From assembly GCA_052143535.1 (NCBI GenBank), contig JBKQSS010000066.1, forward strand, positions 1 to 64,000: DNA of 64,000 bases, written 5' to 3'. The notes below the pieces were generated by a model. The model did no database searches and was not told where the DNA came from. It saw only the letters and a list, made by a program, of their open reading frames with translations. The stretch is from JADGRA01 sp052143535. Its GTDB lineage: Bacteria; Myxococcota; Myxococcia; Myxococcales; Myxococcaceae. Shown piece by piece: positions 42,043-52,476 of the stretch (its first letter is position 1; each line of letters starts with the position of its first letter). The position numbers and the translations under genes were made by a program.

Positions 42043-42923
42043 TGCTGGCGCTCCTCGACGCGCGCGGGAACTGGCGCGGCCCGCGGCAGTAGCCCGGTCG
42101 CGCTGGGTACGGCGGACAGCACCAGCACTTCCTCCAGGCGGGAGAAGTCCACCGAAGGCAAAAGCATCGCCCCCAAAAACATCCCCGCACCTTGGCGCTG
42201 CACCTGGGTGGCGCGCCCCACCATCAGCCCGGCCGGGTAGACGCCGTCCGTGCCAGACGTCACCACCGGGTCGCCCTCCTCCAAGTCCTCGGCCCGCGCC
42301 AGGTAGTCCAGCCGCAACAAGCGCTCATCGCCCGTGCCGGCGGCGCCGGCCCGCGCGCGGGTGCGCTGCACCCGGACACCGAGGCGCGAGTTGGGGTCGG
42401 CCAACAAGAGCACGTCGGCCGAGCCGCTGGTGACGCGGAGCACCTGCCCCACCACCCCGTCCGGCGTCACCACCGGCATGTTTCGCGTGACACCATCGCC
42501 CTCGCCCCGGTCGATGCGCACCGTCAGACGGTTGGCGTCGGGGTTGATGCCCACCACTCGGGCCGCGATGGGAGAGCCGGTTTGCGTCTCGGTGTAGTTG
42601 AGGAGCCGCCGCAGGCGCTCATTCTCGCCTCGTGTTTCCTGCATTCCACTCACCGCCTGACGCAGCTCAGAAATCTCCTCGCGCATGGCCAGGTTCTCGC
42701 GCTCGACCCGGCGCAGCGAGACGTAGCGTTCCCAGCCAGAGGTGACGCCGTCGATGGCCGCCACCAGAGCACGCTGCAGCGGCGCACTCACGCCGAGCAA
42801 CGCGCGGTCCACGACGTTGGGCTCACGCACCCTGCGGCCGGAGCCGAGGAGGCTGATGAGGGGGTATGCCAACAGCACCAGGACGAGCAACGGCTCGAGA
42901 TGGCGCTTGAGCAGGGCCAACAC
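42039..42923 (-). CDS. mreC: Rod shape-determining protein MreC
   Basis: A 294-residue protein with a membrane helix (about 8-28), a coiled coil (60-105) and a beta-rich periplasmic domain with ARVVGINPDANRLTVRIDRGEGDGV and GVVGQVLRVTSGSADVLLLADPNSRLGVRV, classic for MreC. It scaffolds PBP2 and RodA. The GTG at 42923 is not well spaced from an upstream AAGGA, so the exact start is uncertain by a few codons. It heads the elongasome operon; the mreB gene is not adjacent in this window. Confidence 0.92.
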   Translation of the reverse strand: MLALLKRHLEPLLVLVLLAYPLISLLGSGRRVREPNVVDRALLGVSAPLQRALVAAIDGVTSGWERYVSLRRVERENLAMREEISELRQAVSGMQETRGENERLRRLLNYTETQTGSPIAARVVGINPDANRLTVRIDRGEGDGVTRNMPVVTPDGVVGQVLRVTSGSADVLLLADPNSRLGVRVQRTRARAGAAGTGDERLLRLDYLARAEDLEEGDPVVTSGTDGVYPAGLMVGRATQVQRQGAGMFLGAMLLPSVDFSRLEEVLVLSAVPSATGLLPRAAPVPARVEERQQ

Positions 42924-42982
42924 GTTCGAATGGTGTCCTTCTAAGACTGCTCAATCCCTTGCACTTTCCCCCCGGGTTGCCT

Positions 42983-44557
42983 ATGCGGTCAACCCCTTCC
43001 ATGAGCGCTTTCGAGCCCCGACGCCTCTTCAGTTTACTCTTTGTCCTCGCCATCGCCGTCGTCTTCGTCCTGCAATTCGGCCCCGGCAGCCGGGGCTGCG
43101 ATGCCCCCCTCACTCCCAGCGTCAGCACTGCAGCGGCGTTGGTGAACGGCACCGAGATTCCCTTGCGCGATTTCCAGCGCGCCTATGCGCTGCGGCTGCA
43201 AGCCTACCGCTCGCAGGGAGAGCTGCCAGAAGCCTTCCTCCAGCAAATCGCCGCCGGGACGCTCGATGAGATGGTGAGCTTCGAGCTCCTGGCCCAGGCG
43301 GCGCAGGCCTCCGGGATTGGCATTTCGGACGACGAGCTTCTGGAAATCCTCCATAAGAACAAGGAGTTCCAGAAGGACGGCAGCTTCGACTTCGAACGCT
43401 ACGAGCAGGTGCTTCACGACTACTACGGCAAGTCCTCGGCCGACTTCGAGGCCGAGCTGCGACATCGCCTGGCGGCGGTGCGACTGCTCGAGATGGTGGA
43501 ATCCACGGCGGTGGTCAGTGACGAGGAGGTGTATGCCCGCTTCCTCAAGGACGGCGACACGGTGACACTGACGGTGGTGCGGTTTCTGCCCACCATGTTC
43601 GCCGCCCAGTCAAAGGCGCCCACCCCTCTAGAAGTCTCCGCCTACCGTGCGGCCCACGGCCCAGCGGTGGAGGCCTATTACACGGAAAACCCGGCCGCTT
43701 ACCGCACCGACGAGAAGGTGCACGCCCGCCACCTGTTGGTACAGCTGCCCAAGGGCGCCCCGGCGGCGGCGGTGGCCGACGCCAAGGCGCGGGCCGACGG
43801 TTACCGACGGGAAATTCTTGCCGGGAAGCCCTTCGCCGACGTGGCCCGGGCCGTCTCGGACGACGCCAGCAGCAAAGCCGGCGGCGGGGACCTCGGCTGG
43901 GCCGAGCGTGGGGCCTTCGTCCCGGAGTTCACCCAAGCCGCCTTCAACCTCAAGGTGGGCGAGGTGTCCGAGCCAGTGCGGACGCCCTTTGGCTGGCACC
44001 TCATCCTGGTGGAGGAGAAGCAGCCAGCGGTGGCCAAGCCGCTCGCCGAAGTGGCCGACGACATCGCGGCCCTGCTTCTCAAGCGCGAGCGAGCCCGCGC
44101 GCTGGCCGAGGCGGCGGCGAAGAAGACGCTGAGTGCTGTCCAGGCCGGCAAGTCCCTCACCCAACTGCACCCCGCCCAAAAAGAGGGGGCGGAGAGCTTC
44201 GAGCAGGCCAAGACGCCCGCGGCGGTGGACACTGGTTCCTTCAGCGTCTCCCGCTCTTTCGTGCCCCAGGTCGGTCCGGCGCCTGAGCTGCTCGCCGCCG
44301 CCGCCGCCGCCGAGACGGTGGGGCCGCTGCCCAGCGTCTTTCCTGCCGGCGAGGGCTTCGTGGTGGCCGAGGTGACGGCCCGCGAGCGTGCCACGCCCAG
44401 CAGCTTCGCCCTGAAGAAAGACAGCGTCCGCGCGGACGCGCTCCGGGCCAAGCAAAGCGTGCTCCGCACCTCCTACCTCGAGGCGCTGAAGAAGACGGGC
44501 AAAGTCGTCACCAACCAGAGTCTGGTGGGCACGGCGCCCGTCAATCAGGCTGGTTGA
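42983..44557 (+). CDS. Membrane-anchored peptidyl-prolyl isomerase (SurA/PpiD-like, parvulin)
   Basis: About 524 residues from the ATG at 42983. A hydrophobic segment near the start (residues 10-32, LFSLLFVLAIAVVFVLQF) anchors it, a SurA_N-like helical domain follows (LVNGTEIPLRDFQRAY), then a parvulin domain (about 240-345: VHARHLLVQLPKG, ADVARAVSDDASSKAGGGDLGWAERG, GEVSEPVRTPFGWHLILV). It folds outer-membrane or secreted proteins in the periplasm. Alternative starts lie at 42959 and 43001. It is divergent from mreC and convergent with the diguanylate cyclase gene, which overlaps its 3' end by 13 bases. Confidence 0.87.
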   Translation: MRSTPSMSAFEPRRLFSLLFVLAIAVVFVLQFGPGSRGCDAPLTPSVSTAAALVNGTEIPLRDFQRAYALRLQAYRSQGELPEAFLQQIAAGTLDEMVSFELLAQAAQASGIGISDDELLEILHKNKEFQKDGSFDFERYEQVLHDYYGKSSADFEAELRHRLAAVRLLEMVESTAVVSDEEVYARFLKDGDTVTLTVVRFLPTMFAAQSKAPTPLEVSAYRAAHGPAVEAYYTENPAAYRTDEKVHARHLLVQLPKGAPAAAVADAKARADGYRREILAGKPFADVARAVSDDASSKAGGGDLGWAERGAFVPEFTQAAFNLKVGEVSEPVRTPFGWHLILVEEKQPAVAKPLAEVADDIAALLLKRERARALAEAAAKKTLSAVQAGKSLTQLHPAQKEGAESFEQAKTPAAVDTGSFSVSRSFVPQVGPAPELLAAAAAAETVGPLPSVFPAGEGFVVAEVTARERATPSSFALKKDSVRADALRAKQSVLRTSYLEALKKTGKVVTNQSLVGTAPVNQAG

Positions 44558-45648
44558 GGCGGAGGGGCCTCGGCTGCTGCCCCAGGGCGCAGCCGGGACG
44601 CCGCCGGCACCGCCGAGGCCACGCCGTCACGGCCCCGCGCCTTCACCGTGTACATGGCGGCGTCGGAGGCGGCGATGAGGCCGAGGCCGTCTCGGGAGTG
44701 GTCTGGGAAGCAGGCCACGCCGATGGAGGCGGTGACGCGCAGCTCGAGTCCTTGCTCGGCGGTGAAGCGCTGGGTGCGGAAAGCCTCCACCAGCCGCTCG
44801 GCGATCTCTTCGGCCCGCTGTGGGCCCGTCTCTGGAAGGAGCACGGCAAACTCGTCGCCGCCGTAGCGGAAGGCCGAATCCACTGGTCGAGCGTGCTCGC
44901 GCAAAAGCCCACCCACCTCACGCAGCACGGCGCTGCCGGCGAGGTGCCCGTGGGCGTCGTTGACCGCTTTGAAATGGTCCAGGTCCAGGAAGAGCAGCGC
45001 CAGCGGGTGGCCGAATCCGCGGGCCCGCGTCACCTCCCGGTCGAGCAGCGCCCGCAGGCTGCGCACGTTGCCCAGCCCGGTGTGCTCGTCCGTCAAGGTG
45101 AGCTCCTGGGCGCGTTGAAAGTTGCGCGCATTCTCGATGGCGATGGCGGCGAAGTCGGCCACCGCCGTCACCGCCTGCAAGTCCTCGTCGGTGAAGGCCG
45201 GGTCCCCGTCTCCGTTTACCAGCTCGATGACGCCGAGCACCCGGCGGCGGAACACCAGCGGCACGGCCAGCACGCTGCGGGTGTGGAAGGCGGAGGCGGC
45301 GTCAAAGCGGGGCGAGAAGTCCGGCGCCGTCCGCACGTCGTCCACGCGGCGAGGCTGGCCGCTCAAGAAAACCTGTCCGGCAATCCCCTCTCCCGGCTTC
45401 ACCCTCAGGTGGCGAAGCTTCTGTGCCCCGTCCCCCACCGCAATCTCGAAGTACAGAGTCCCGGAGCCTTCATCGAGCAACAACAGCGACCAGTTGGCCG
45501 GCTTGAGGACGGCCGAAACCTTTTGCATGACCAGGGACAGCACCTCGCGCGTCTCGAGCGTCGAGGTGAGAACTTTGGCAATCTCGTTGAAGGCGGCCAG
45601 CTGCTCGACCGTCCGCTTTAGTGCTGAAAGCAAGTCCGCAGGCTTCAT
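44545..45648 (-). CDS. GAF-GGDEF diguanylate cyclase
   Basis: A 367-residue soluble protein: a GAF sensor (about 15-175) and a GGDEF domain (about 185-345) with an intact active site FRYGGDEFAVLLPE and the inhibitory I-site RPVD five residues before it. It should make cyclic-di-GMP from two GTP and be feedback-inhibited. The Pro/Ala-rich C-terminal tail (20 residues) follows the domain. It is divergent from maf with 78 bp between starts. With the PilZ protein at 35879 it forms a possible c-di-GMP link, but no operon connects them. Confidence 0.92.
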   Translation of the reverse strand: MKPADLLSALKRTVEQLAAFNEIAKVLTSTLETREVLSLVMQKVSAVLKPANWSLLLLDEGSGTLYFEIAVGDGAQKLRHLRVKPGEGIAGQVFLSGQPRRVDDVRTAPDFSPRFDAASAFHTRSVLAVPLVFRRRVLGVIELVNGDGDPAFTDEDLQAVTAVADFAAIAIENARNFQRAQELTLTDEHTGLGNVRSLRALLDREVTRARGFGHPLALLFLDLDHFKAVNDAHGHLAGSAVLREVGGLLREHARPVDSAFRYGGDEFAVLLPETGPQRAEEIAERLVEAFRTQRFTAEQGLELRVTASIGVACFPDHSRDGLGLIAASDAAMYTVKARGRDGVASAVPAASRLRPGAAAEAPPPQPA

Positions 45649-45726
45649 CGACTGCCTCGACTCTCCGGTGGGCCTTCCCCATCGCTTCTTGCACGCTGCC
45701 CCCGGGGGCGGTCAAACATCATTCTC

Positions 45727-46320
45727 ATGCCCAGCTCCCCTCCTCTCCTGGTGCTAGCCTCCGCCTCGCCCCGGAGGCAAGCGTTGCTCGCACAGCTTGG
45801 GATTACCTTCCTGGTCGACCCGGCCCACGTCGACGAGTCGGTGCAGCCCTCTGAGTCACCCAGGACCTACGTGCTGCGCCTGGCCCGACAGAAGGCCGAG
45901 GCGGTGACCGCCCGCCACCCAGGCAGCCTCGTCCTCGGCGCGGACACCACGGTGGCCCTGGACGGAGAAATTCTCGGAAAGCCCGCCGACGCCAAGCAGG
46001 CCCTGGACATGCTGCGCCGGCTGGCTGGGCGGACCCACCTGGTGCACACCGCCGTGGCTACCGCCGGGCGACGCAACGACGCGCGCGCGGTGGAGACAGC
46101 CGTCCGCTTTGCCGCAGTGAGCCCCGAGGCGCTCGCCTGGTACGCGGCCAGCGGCGAGCCGCTCGACAAGGCGGGGGCCTACGCGCTGCAGGGGCTGGGG
46201 GGCTTTCTGGTGGAGGCTATTTCCGGCAGCCACTCCTCGGTCATCGGGCTGCCGTTGGTGGAGACGCTCGGGCTTTTGGAGGCGGGCGGGCTGCCCCTTC
46301 CTTGGGGAGCCAGCACATGA
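45727..46320 (+). CDS. maf: Maf-type nucleotide pyrophosphatase
   Basis: A 197-residue Maf protein. It has the phosphate-binding LASASPRRQALL, SVQPSESPRTYVLRLARQKAEAV, GADTTVALDGEILGKPAD and the ITGSHSSVIGLPL-like SGSHSSVIGLPLVET. Maf proteins hydrolyse dTTP, UTP or modified nucleotides to monophosphates and help avoid non-canonical bases; the active residues look intact. Its stop overlaps the yggS start by four bases (ATGA), so the two are translationally coupled. Confidence 0.93.
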   Translation: MPSSPPLLVLASASPRRQALLAQLGITFLVDPAHVDESVQPSESPRTYVLRLARQKAEAVTARHPGSLVLGADTTVALDGEILGKPADAKQALDMLRRLAGRTHLVHTAVATAGRRNDARAVETAVRFAAVSPEALAWYAASGEPLDKAGAYALQGLGGFLVEAISGSHSSVIGLPLVETLGLLEAGGLPLPWGAST

Positions 46321-46988
46321 GTGACAGCGCAGCGCGCTGGGCGGCAGTGCAGGCCGAGGTGGCCGAGGCATGCCTCGGAGCCGGGCGGCCCGCCGGAAGC
46401 GTGCAGGTGCTGGCCGTCTCAAAGCTTCAGCCGCTCGAGGCGTTGCGCGCCGCCTACGCCGCAGGCGTCCGGGCTTTCGGTGAAAACTATGCCCAGGAGC
46501 TTCGGGACAAGGCGGCCGCTCTGGCCGACTGCCCGGGCATCCGCTGGCACGCCATTGGGCCGTTACAGACCAACAAGGCCAAGTACGTGGCCAAGAGCGC
46601 GCACGTCTTTCACGCTTTGGACCGCGCGGCGCTGGCCGAGGAGCTGGCGCGACGGCGGGTGGGGGCGCCCTTGGAGGTGTACCTCGAGGTCAACCTCGGC
46701 GGAGAGGCCAGCAAAAGCGGGCTTGCGCCGGGCGAGGTGGGGCCGTTGTTGGCGACGGTGCAGGGGCTTCCGCAGCTGAGGGCGCTCGGGCTGATGTGCC
46801 TTCCCCCCTTCTCTTTGGACCCGGAAGCCTCGAGGCCCTATTTCCAGAAGCTGCGAGCCCTGGCCGTGGCGTTTGGGCTCCAGGGCCTCTCCATGGGAAC
46901 CAGCCAGGACTTCCGCGTCGCAGTGCAGGAAGGGGCGACGGTGGTGCGGGTGGGCACGGCCATCTTCGGACCGCGGCCCGAGGCTTAG
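46317..46988 (+). CDS. yggS: PLP homeostasis protein, YggS family
   Basis: A 223-residue alanine-racemase-like TIM-barrel. PLP-binding Lys36 in VLAVSKLQPLEAL, FGENYAQEL, WHAIGPLQTNK, EVYLEVNLGGEASKSG, SMGTSQDFRVAV and VRVGTAIFG are family hallmarks. It buffers free pyridoxal phosphate and affects amino-acid pools. ATG 46317 overlaps maf. Length is typical. Confidence 0.93.
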   Translation: MSDSAARWAAVQAEVAEACLGAGRPAGSVQVLAVSKLQPLEALRAAYAAGVRAFGENYAQELRDKAAALADCPGIRWHAIGPLQTNKAKYVAKSAHVFHALDRAALAEELARRRVGAPLEVYLEVNLGGEASKSGLAPGEVGPLLATVQGLPQLRALGLMCLPPFSLDPEASRPYFQKLRALAVAFGLQGLSMGTSQDFRVAVQEGATVVRVGTAIFGPRPEA

Positions 46989-47194
46989 AGCTCCTTCAGC
47001 TTCAGGCGCCCTTCGTGGTTGATGCGCACTTGAAACTCAGCGCCACAGTAGTGACACGAGATTTCATCCCGGTCTCGCAGGGCGCCATCCATCGGGTTGT
47101 TGGCGCTGCAGGTGGGGCAGTCGAAGTCCGTCGCCCGGCTCTGCGCCACCTCTTCCTTGAGGTCGTCCTCGTCGGCGTTCTGGTCGGCGGGCAT
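46985..47194 (-). CDS. Small zinc-ribbon protein (69 aa)
   Basis: A 69-residue protein with an acidic N terminus (DQNADEDDLKEE) and two C-x-x-C knuckles (CPTCS and CHYCG, 22 residues apart), then QVRINHEGRLKLKEL. It resembles MJ0042-type or other small zinc ribbons and could bind one zinc ion. It converges on yggS (stops overlapping) and is divergent from the DUF3108 gene. Function unknown. Confidence 0.72.
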   Translation of the reverse strand: MPADQNADEDDLKEEVAQSRATDFDCPTCSANNPMDGALRDRDEISCHYCGAEFQVRINHEGRLKLKEL

Positions 47195-47314
47195 GCTGGC
47201 GTCCCCCGTCAGCACGTTGGGGGCTGGCGGTGCCCCCAACTGTACCGGGGGCCATGCTTCCAGGGAATCCTGCGCTATTCTTCTGCGTTGAGCGCCCTCG
47301 TTGAGCGCCCCTCC

Positions 47315-48109
47315 ATGTCGCACCTTGCCCGCCTTCTTGCCACCTTGGCCCTTCTGCTGGCGCAGTCGGCATGGGCGGACACCACCGCCTTCGGGCCGGG
47401 CGAACAAGTGGTGTACCGGGCGAGCTACCTCGGCATCCCGGCCGGAACGGTCCAGGTGACGGTGGGCGAGGAATTCCCAGACCAGCCGGGGGTGTGGCCC
47501 ATCCTCGCGCTGGCGCGCTCGGACATCGCCCTCTTTTTCTACGCCATCCACGACAAAATCGTCATCCGCTGGGACGCCGAGCACGCCCGCACCTTGGGCC
47601 TCGAAATGTGGTCCGACGAAAACCACAAGCGACGCCACCTGAAGCTGTCCTTCGACCGCTCTGAGCCAAAGGCGACGGTGCTCAGCCAATGGGAGGGCAA
47701 GGAGCTGACCCAAAAGGAGTTCGCGGTGGAACCCGGTGCGGTCGACGTGGCGGGGGCCGTCTTTTCCCTGCGCACGCGGGCGCTCGAGCCGGGGATGCAC
47801 TTCAGTGTGCCGGTGGTGACGCCGAGCAAGCAGTTTCCGATGCGCGTGGTGGTGGAGAGACGCGAGCAGCTGCAGACGCCCTTAGGCCAGCGCTCGACAG
47901 TGCGGGTGCACCTCAGTACTGAATTCGGCGGGAACCTCAGTCAGAAGCGCGACTTCATCATCTACTTCACCGACGACGAGTCGCACCTGCCGGTGCGGCT
48001 CGAGGCTGATCTTTCGCTCGGTTCCATCGTCGCCGAGGCGGTGGAGTACCACTCCGGGCTTCGAGTGCCGGGTTTACCGAAGGCGGCCGTCCGAAGCGGG
48101 GTCCCCTGA
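47315..48109 (+). CDS. DUF3108 exported protein
   Basis: A 264-residue protein with a signal peptide (MSHLARLLATLALLLAQSAWA) and the DUF3108 core: FGPGEQVVYRASYLGIPAGTV, ARSDIALFFYAIHDKIVIRWD, KRRHLKLSFDRSE, FSLRTRALEPGMHFSVPV and DDESHLPVRLEADLSLGSIVAE. DUF3108 is a beta-rich periplasmic family of unknown role, sometimes linked to envelope lipids. ATG 47315 starts the signal peptide. It is followed four bases later by the chromate transporter. Confidence 0.85.
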   Translation: MSHLARLLATLALLLAQSAWADTTAFGPGEQVVYRASYLGIPAGTVQVTVGEEFPDQPGVWPILALARSDIALFFYAIHDKIVIRWDAEHARTLGLEMWSDENHKRRHLKLSFDRSEPKATVLSQWEGKELTQKEFAVEPGAVDVAGAVFSLRTRALEPGMHFSVPVVTPSKQFPMRVVVERREQLQTPLGQRSTVRVHLSTEFGGNLSQKRDFIIYFTDDESHLPVRLEADLSLGSIVAEAVEYHSGLRVPGLPKAAVRSGVP

Positions 48110-48113
48110 CGCC

Positions 48114-49454
48114 GTGGAAGTCCCGCCCAGCGAGGAGTGGCGCATGGCCAGTGTGCTGCGGAGCTCGGCGGACTGGCTGCGCGACCGGCCTCGCTCGGGC
48201 GAGCGGGAACGCCCCACTCGGCGGGGTCTCTTCATCACCGCGCTGCGCATCGGGCTGGTGGGCTTCGGCGGCGGCATCAGCGTCCTGTCCAACATCGACG
48301 ACGCCCTGGTACGCCGGCGCCGCTGGCTGACGCCTCGGGAGTTTGCCCACACCATTACCGTCGCGCAGATGCTGCCCGGCGGGGCCGCCGCCAACACGCT
48401 GGCTTACGTTGGCTTGCGTTTCGGGGGCTGGAGCGGTGCGCTGCTCGGCTACGCGGGCTTCGTCCTGCCCGGGGCGGTGGCGGTGCTGGCCCTCTCGGTG
48501 GGCTATGTGCACTTCGGCGCCATCCCTGCCGCCAGCCAAGTTCTCGCCGGCTGCAACGCCGCAGTGGTGGGCGTCATCGTCGCCATCGCCCTGAAGATGG
48601 TGCGCACCGGGGTAGGCATGCCCTGGCAGATGGCGGTGGCCGCCGGGGCGCTGCTGTTGTGCACGGTGGGGAGCGCCGCGCCGGCGGAGGTGGTGCTGTT
48701 GAGCATCGCGGTGGGGATGGCGGTGGAACTCGGGGCGCGCCGCGCACTGCCGCGGGCGCTCGGGGCGTTGGCGCGCCTCCGGGTGGCCTTGCCCGAAGAC
48801 GGCCGGGAGCTGGGCCGAGCGCACCCCGAGGCCGAGGCGCCTACCAGGGAGAACCCCCCGTCGCTGCGCTCTCCGGCGTTTCTCGGGGTGTTGGCCCTGG
48901 CGCTGGGCTTTCTGCATGCCGGCGGACTGGACGCGCGCCTGGTGGAGATGGCGGTGGTGTATTTTCGCACCGGCTTGGGCGCTTACGGCGGGGGCTTCGC
49001 CATCATCCCCCACCTCAAGGCGATGGTGGCCTCGCACGGGTGGGCCACCGACCGGCAATTCACCGATGCCGTGGCCATCGGCAAGCTGACGCCGGGGCCA
49101 GTGCTGCTGTTGGCCACCTGCCTCGGCTACCTGCAGCAGGGGCTGACCGGGGCCATCGTGGCCACGGTGGCCATCTTCACCGCGCCCTTTTTGCTGGTGG
49201 TGCTACTCGGCAGCTGGCTCGACCGGATGCGCTCTCGGCGCTGGGTCCGCGCCGCCCTGCGCGGACTCACGCCGGCGGTGGTTGGATTGATGGCCGGAGC
49301 GGCCATTACCTTGGGCAGCAGCTTCCACGACCGAGCGGAGATTGGCATCGCCGCGGCGACCGCCCTCACCCTGTCGCGCTTCGCCATCAACCCGGTGTGG
49401 ATGCTGGTGCTGGGCGGCGGCGTCCGAGTGGCGCTCGGCGCGCTCGGCATCTAG
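48114..49454 (+). CDS. chrA: Chromate transporter (ChrA, CHR family)
   Basis: A 446-residue long-chain CHR protein with two homologous halves, each with FGGG (residues 45-48 IGLVGFGGGISVL; 290-300 FRTGLGAYGGGFAII), MLPGGAAANT and KLTPGPVLLLA. About ten membrane helices. The family exports chromate or sulphate-like anions by proton exchange; substrate in this host is unknown. It is tightly coupled to the DUF3108 gene (four bases) and converges on the gene at 49451-49813, whose stop overlaps. An ATG at 48144 is a possible later start. Confidence 0.88.
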   Translation: MEVPPSEEWRMASVLRSSADWLRDRPRSGERERPTRRGLFITALRIGLVGFGGGISVLSNIDDALVRRRRWLTPREFAHTITVAQMLPGGAAANTLAYVGLRFGGWSGALLGYAGFVLPGAVAVLALSVGYVHFGAIPAASQVLAGCNAAVVGVIVAIALKMVRTGVGMPWQMAVAAGALLLCTVGSAAPAEVVLLSIAVGMAVELGARRALPRALGALARLRVALPEDGRELGRAHPEAEAPTRENPPSLRSPAFLGVLALALGFLHAGGLDARLVEMAVVYFRTGLGAYGGGFAIIPHLKAMVASHGWATDRQFTDAVAIGKLTPGPVLLLATCLGYLQQGLTGAIVATVAIFTAPFLLVVLLGSWLDRMRSRRWVRAALRGLTPAVVGLMAGAAITLGSSFHDRAEIGIAAATALTLSRFAINPVWMLVLGGGVRVALGALGI

Positions 49455-49813
49455 GCCGTCCGCGGAGCTGCCGCCACGCTCTGAGCGGCCTGCGCCAGGC
49501 GCCGGCGCAGGCTTTGGAGCGTCGCCTCGAGCGAGCTGAGCGCAGCCTGGGCCTGGACGTCATCGGCGGCTTCGAGCAAGTCCAAGGGCGCCGGGCGTTC
49601 GGCCAGCAACGCGCGGAGCACGTCCTCGAGGTGTTCCCTTACGGCTTCCAGGCTCTCCAGTGAAGTCCGCAGCTCTTCTTCGACAAAGTCGGCCAACACC
49701 GCTCCGTCGTGGCGCTGGCGAAGCAAGCGCCGCAGTTGCTCGGCGGCAAGCCGGGGAAGGTCCTCGGCGGGCGAAACCCTCGACGTGCTGAGTGCAGCCA
49801 ACCCGGAAGCCAT
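49451..49813 (-). CDS. Hypothetical helical protein (120 aa)
   Basis: A 120-residue, Leu/Ala/Arg/Glu-rich protein, probably one long helical bundle or coiled coil (residues 18-110), without signal peptide. No family is recognised. It lies 70 bp after the DUF507 gene and is likely the last gene of uvrB-uvrC-DUF507. Confidence 0.55.
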   Translation of the reverse strand: MASGLAALSTSRVSPAEDLPRLAAEQLRRLLRQRHDGAVLADFVEEELRTSLESLEAVREHLEDVLRALLAERPAPLDLLEAADDVQAQAALSSLEATLQSLRRRLAQAAQSVAAAPRTA

Positions 49814-49883
49814 GTCCTAGGGGGCGACGCTACCGGCAATGCCTGGAGCGTCAACTTCCCCGCCTGGCCAAAGGGAGCTTTGG

Positions 49884-50402
49884 TTAGATGAGCCCGCGGG
49901 CGCGGCGAATCTGCTCCACCGTCTTGTTGTACTCAATCTCGAAGGCGCTGGTGCCTTCCTGCAGGTGCTTGAGCCGGGCTCGGGCCTCGCGGTCAATCTC
50001 CTCGTCGACGTCGAGGTGCCGCTTCATCACCGAGAAAATCTTGCTCCGCAGCGCGTTGTCCGGGGCGAAGACTTCCTCCACGTTGCGGCTGATGAGGAGA
50101 AATTCAATCATCTGGTTGATGATGAATTCGACTCCCTCGTCGCCCATCTTGAAGCCGCGGACGTCCGCCATCTCGCGCTTCACCTGGTTGAATTTGCTGT
50201 AGTCGTAGCCGCGTCGCTCGAGCGCCTCTCGAGTCGCCTGGTTCACGCGGTCCTCGTTGGTGAGGTACTCGCGCATGATGGCGGAGAGGTCCATCTCCGC
50301 GTCTGCGATCCGCATCGGCTCGATCTCGACGTCGCCGTCCTGCATCAAGAGCTGCACGATTTCACGTGAGATGACGGGGATCACCTTTGGGTAGATCCGC
50401 AT
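49884..50402 (-). CDS. DUF507 protein
   Basis: A 172-residue soluble, helix-rich protein of the DUF507 family, starting MRIYPKVIPVISREIVQLL at an ATG at 50402. Recognisable parts are EIEPMRIADAEMDLSAIMREYL, VNQATREALERRGYDYSKFNQVKR, and INQMIEFLLISRNVEEVFA. The function of DUF507 is unknown. Here it is encoded 109 bp after uvrC on the same strand. The family is usually about 90 residues as a repeat; this is the double-length form. Confidence 0.82.
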   Translation of the reverse strand: MRIYPKVIPVISREIVQLLMQDGDVEIEPMRIADAEMDLSAIMREYLTNEDRVNQATREALERRGYDYSKFNQVKREMADVRGFKMGDEGVEFIINQMIEFLLISRNVEEVFAPDNALRSKIFSVMKRHLDVDEEIDREARARLKHLQEGTSAFEIEYNKTVEQIRRARGLI

Positions 50403-50511
50403 GTGTCTTCCTGGCCTCTTCGAGGGGCCGGCCGCGCTAGGGCCCGGGGGATGTGTTGTTTCCCTCATAGCGCATCCAGGCCAAAGCGCTCCGAAAAAGA
50501 ACGCTTGCTGT

Positions 50512-52476
<1,965 letters not shown>
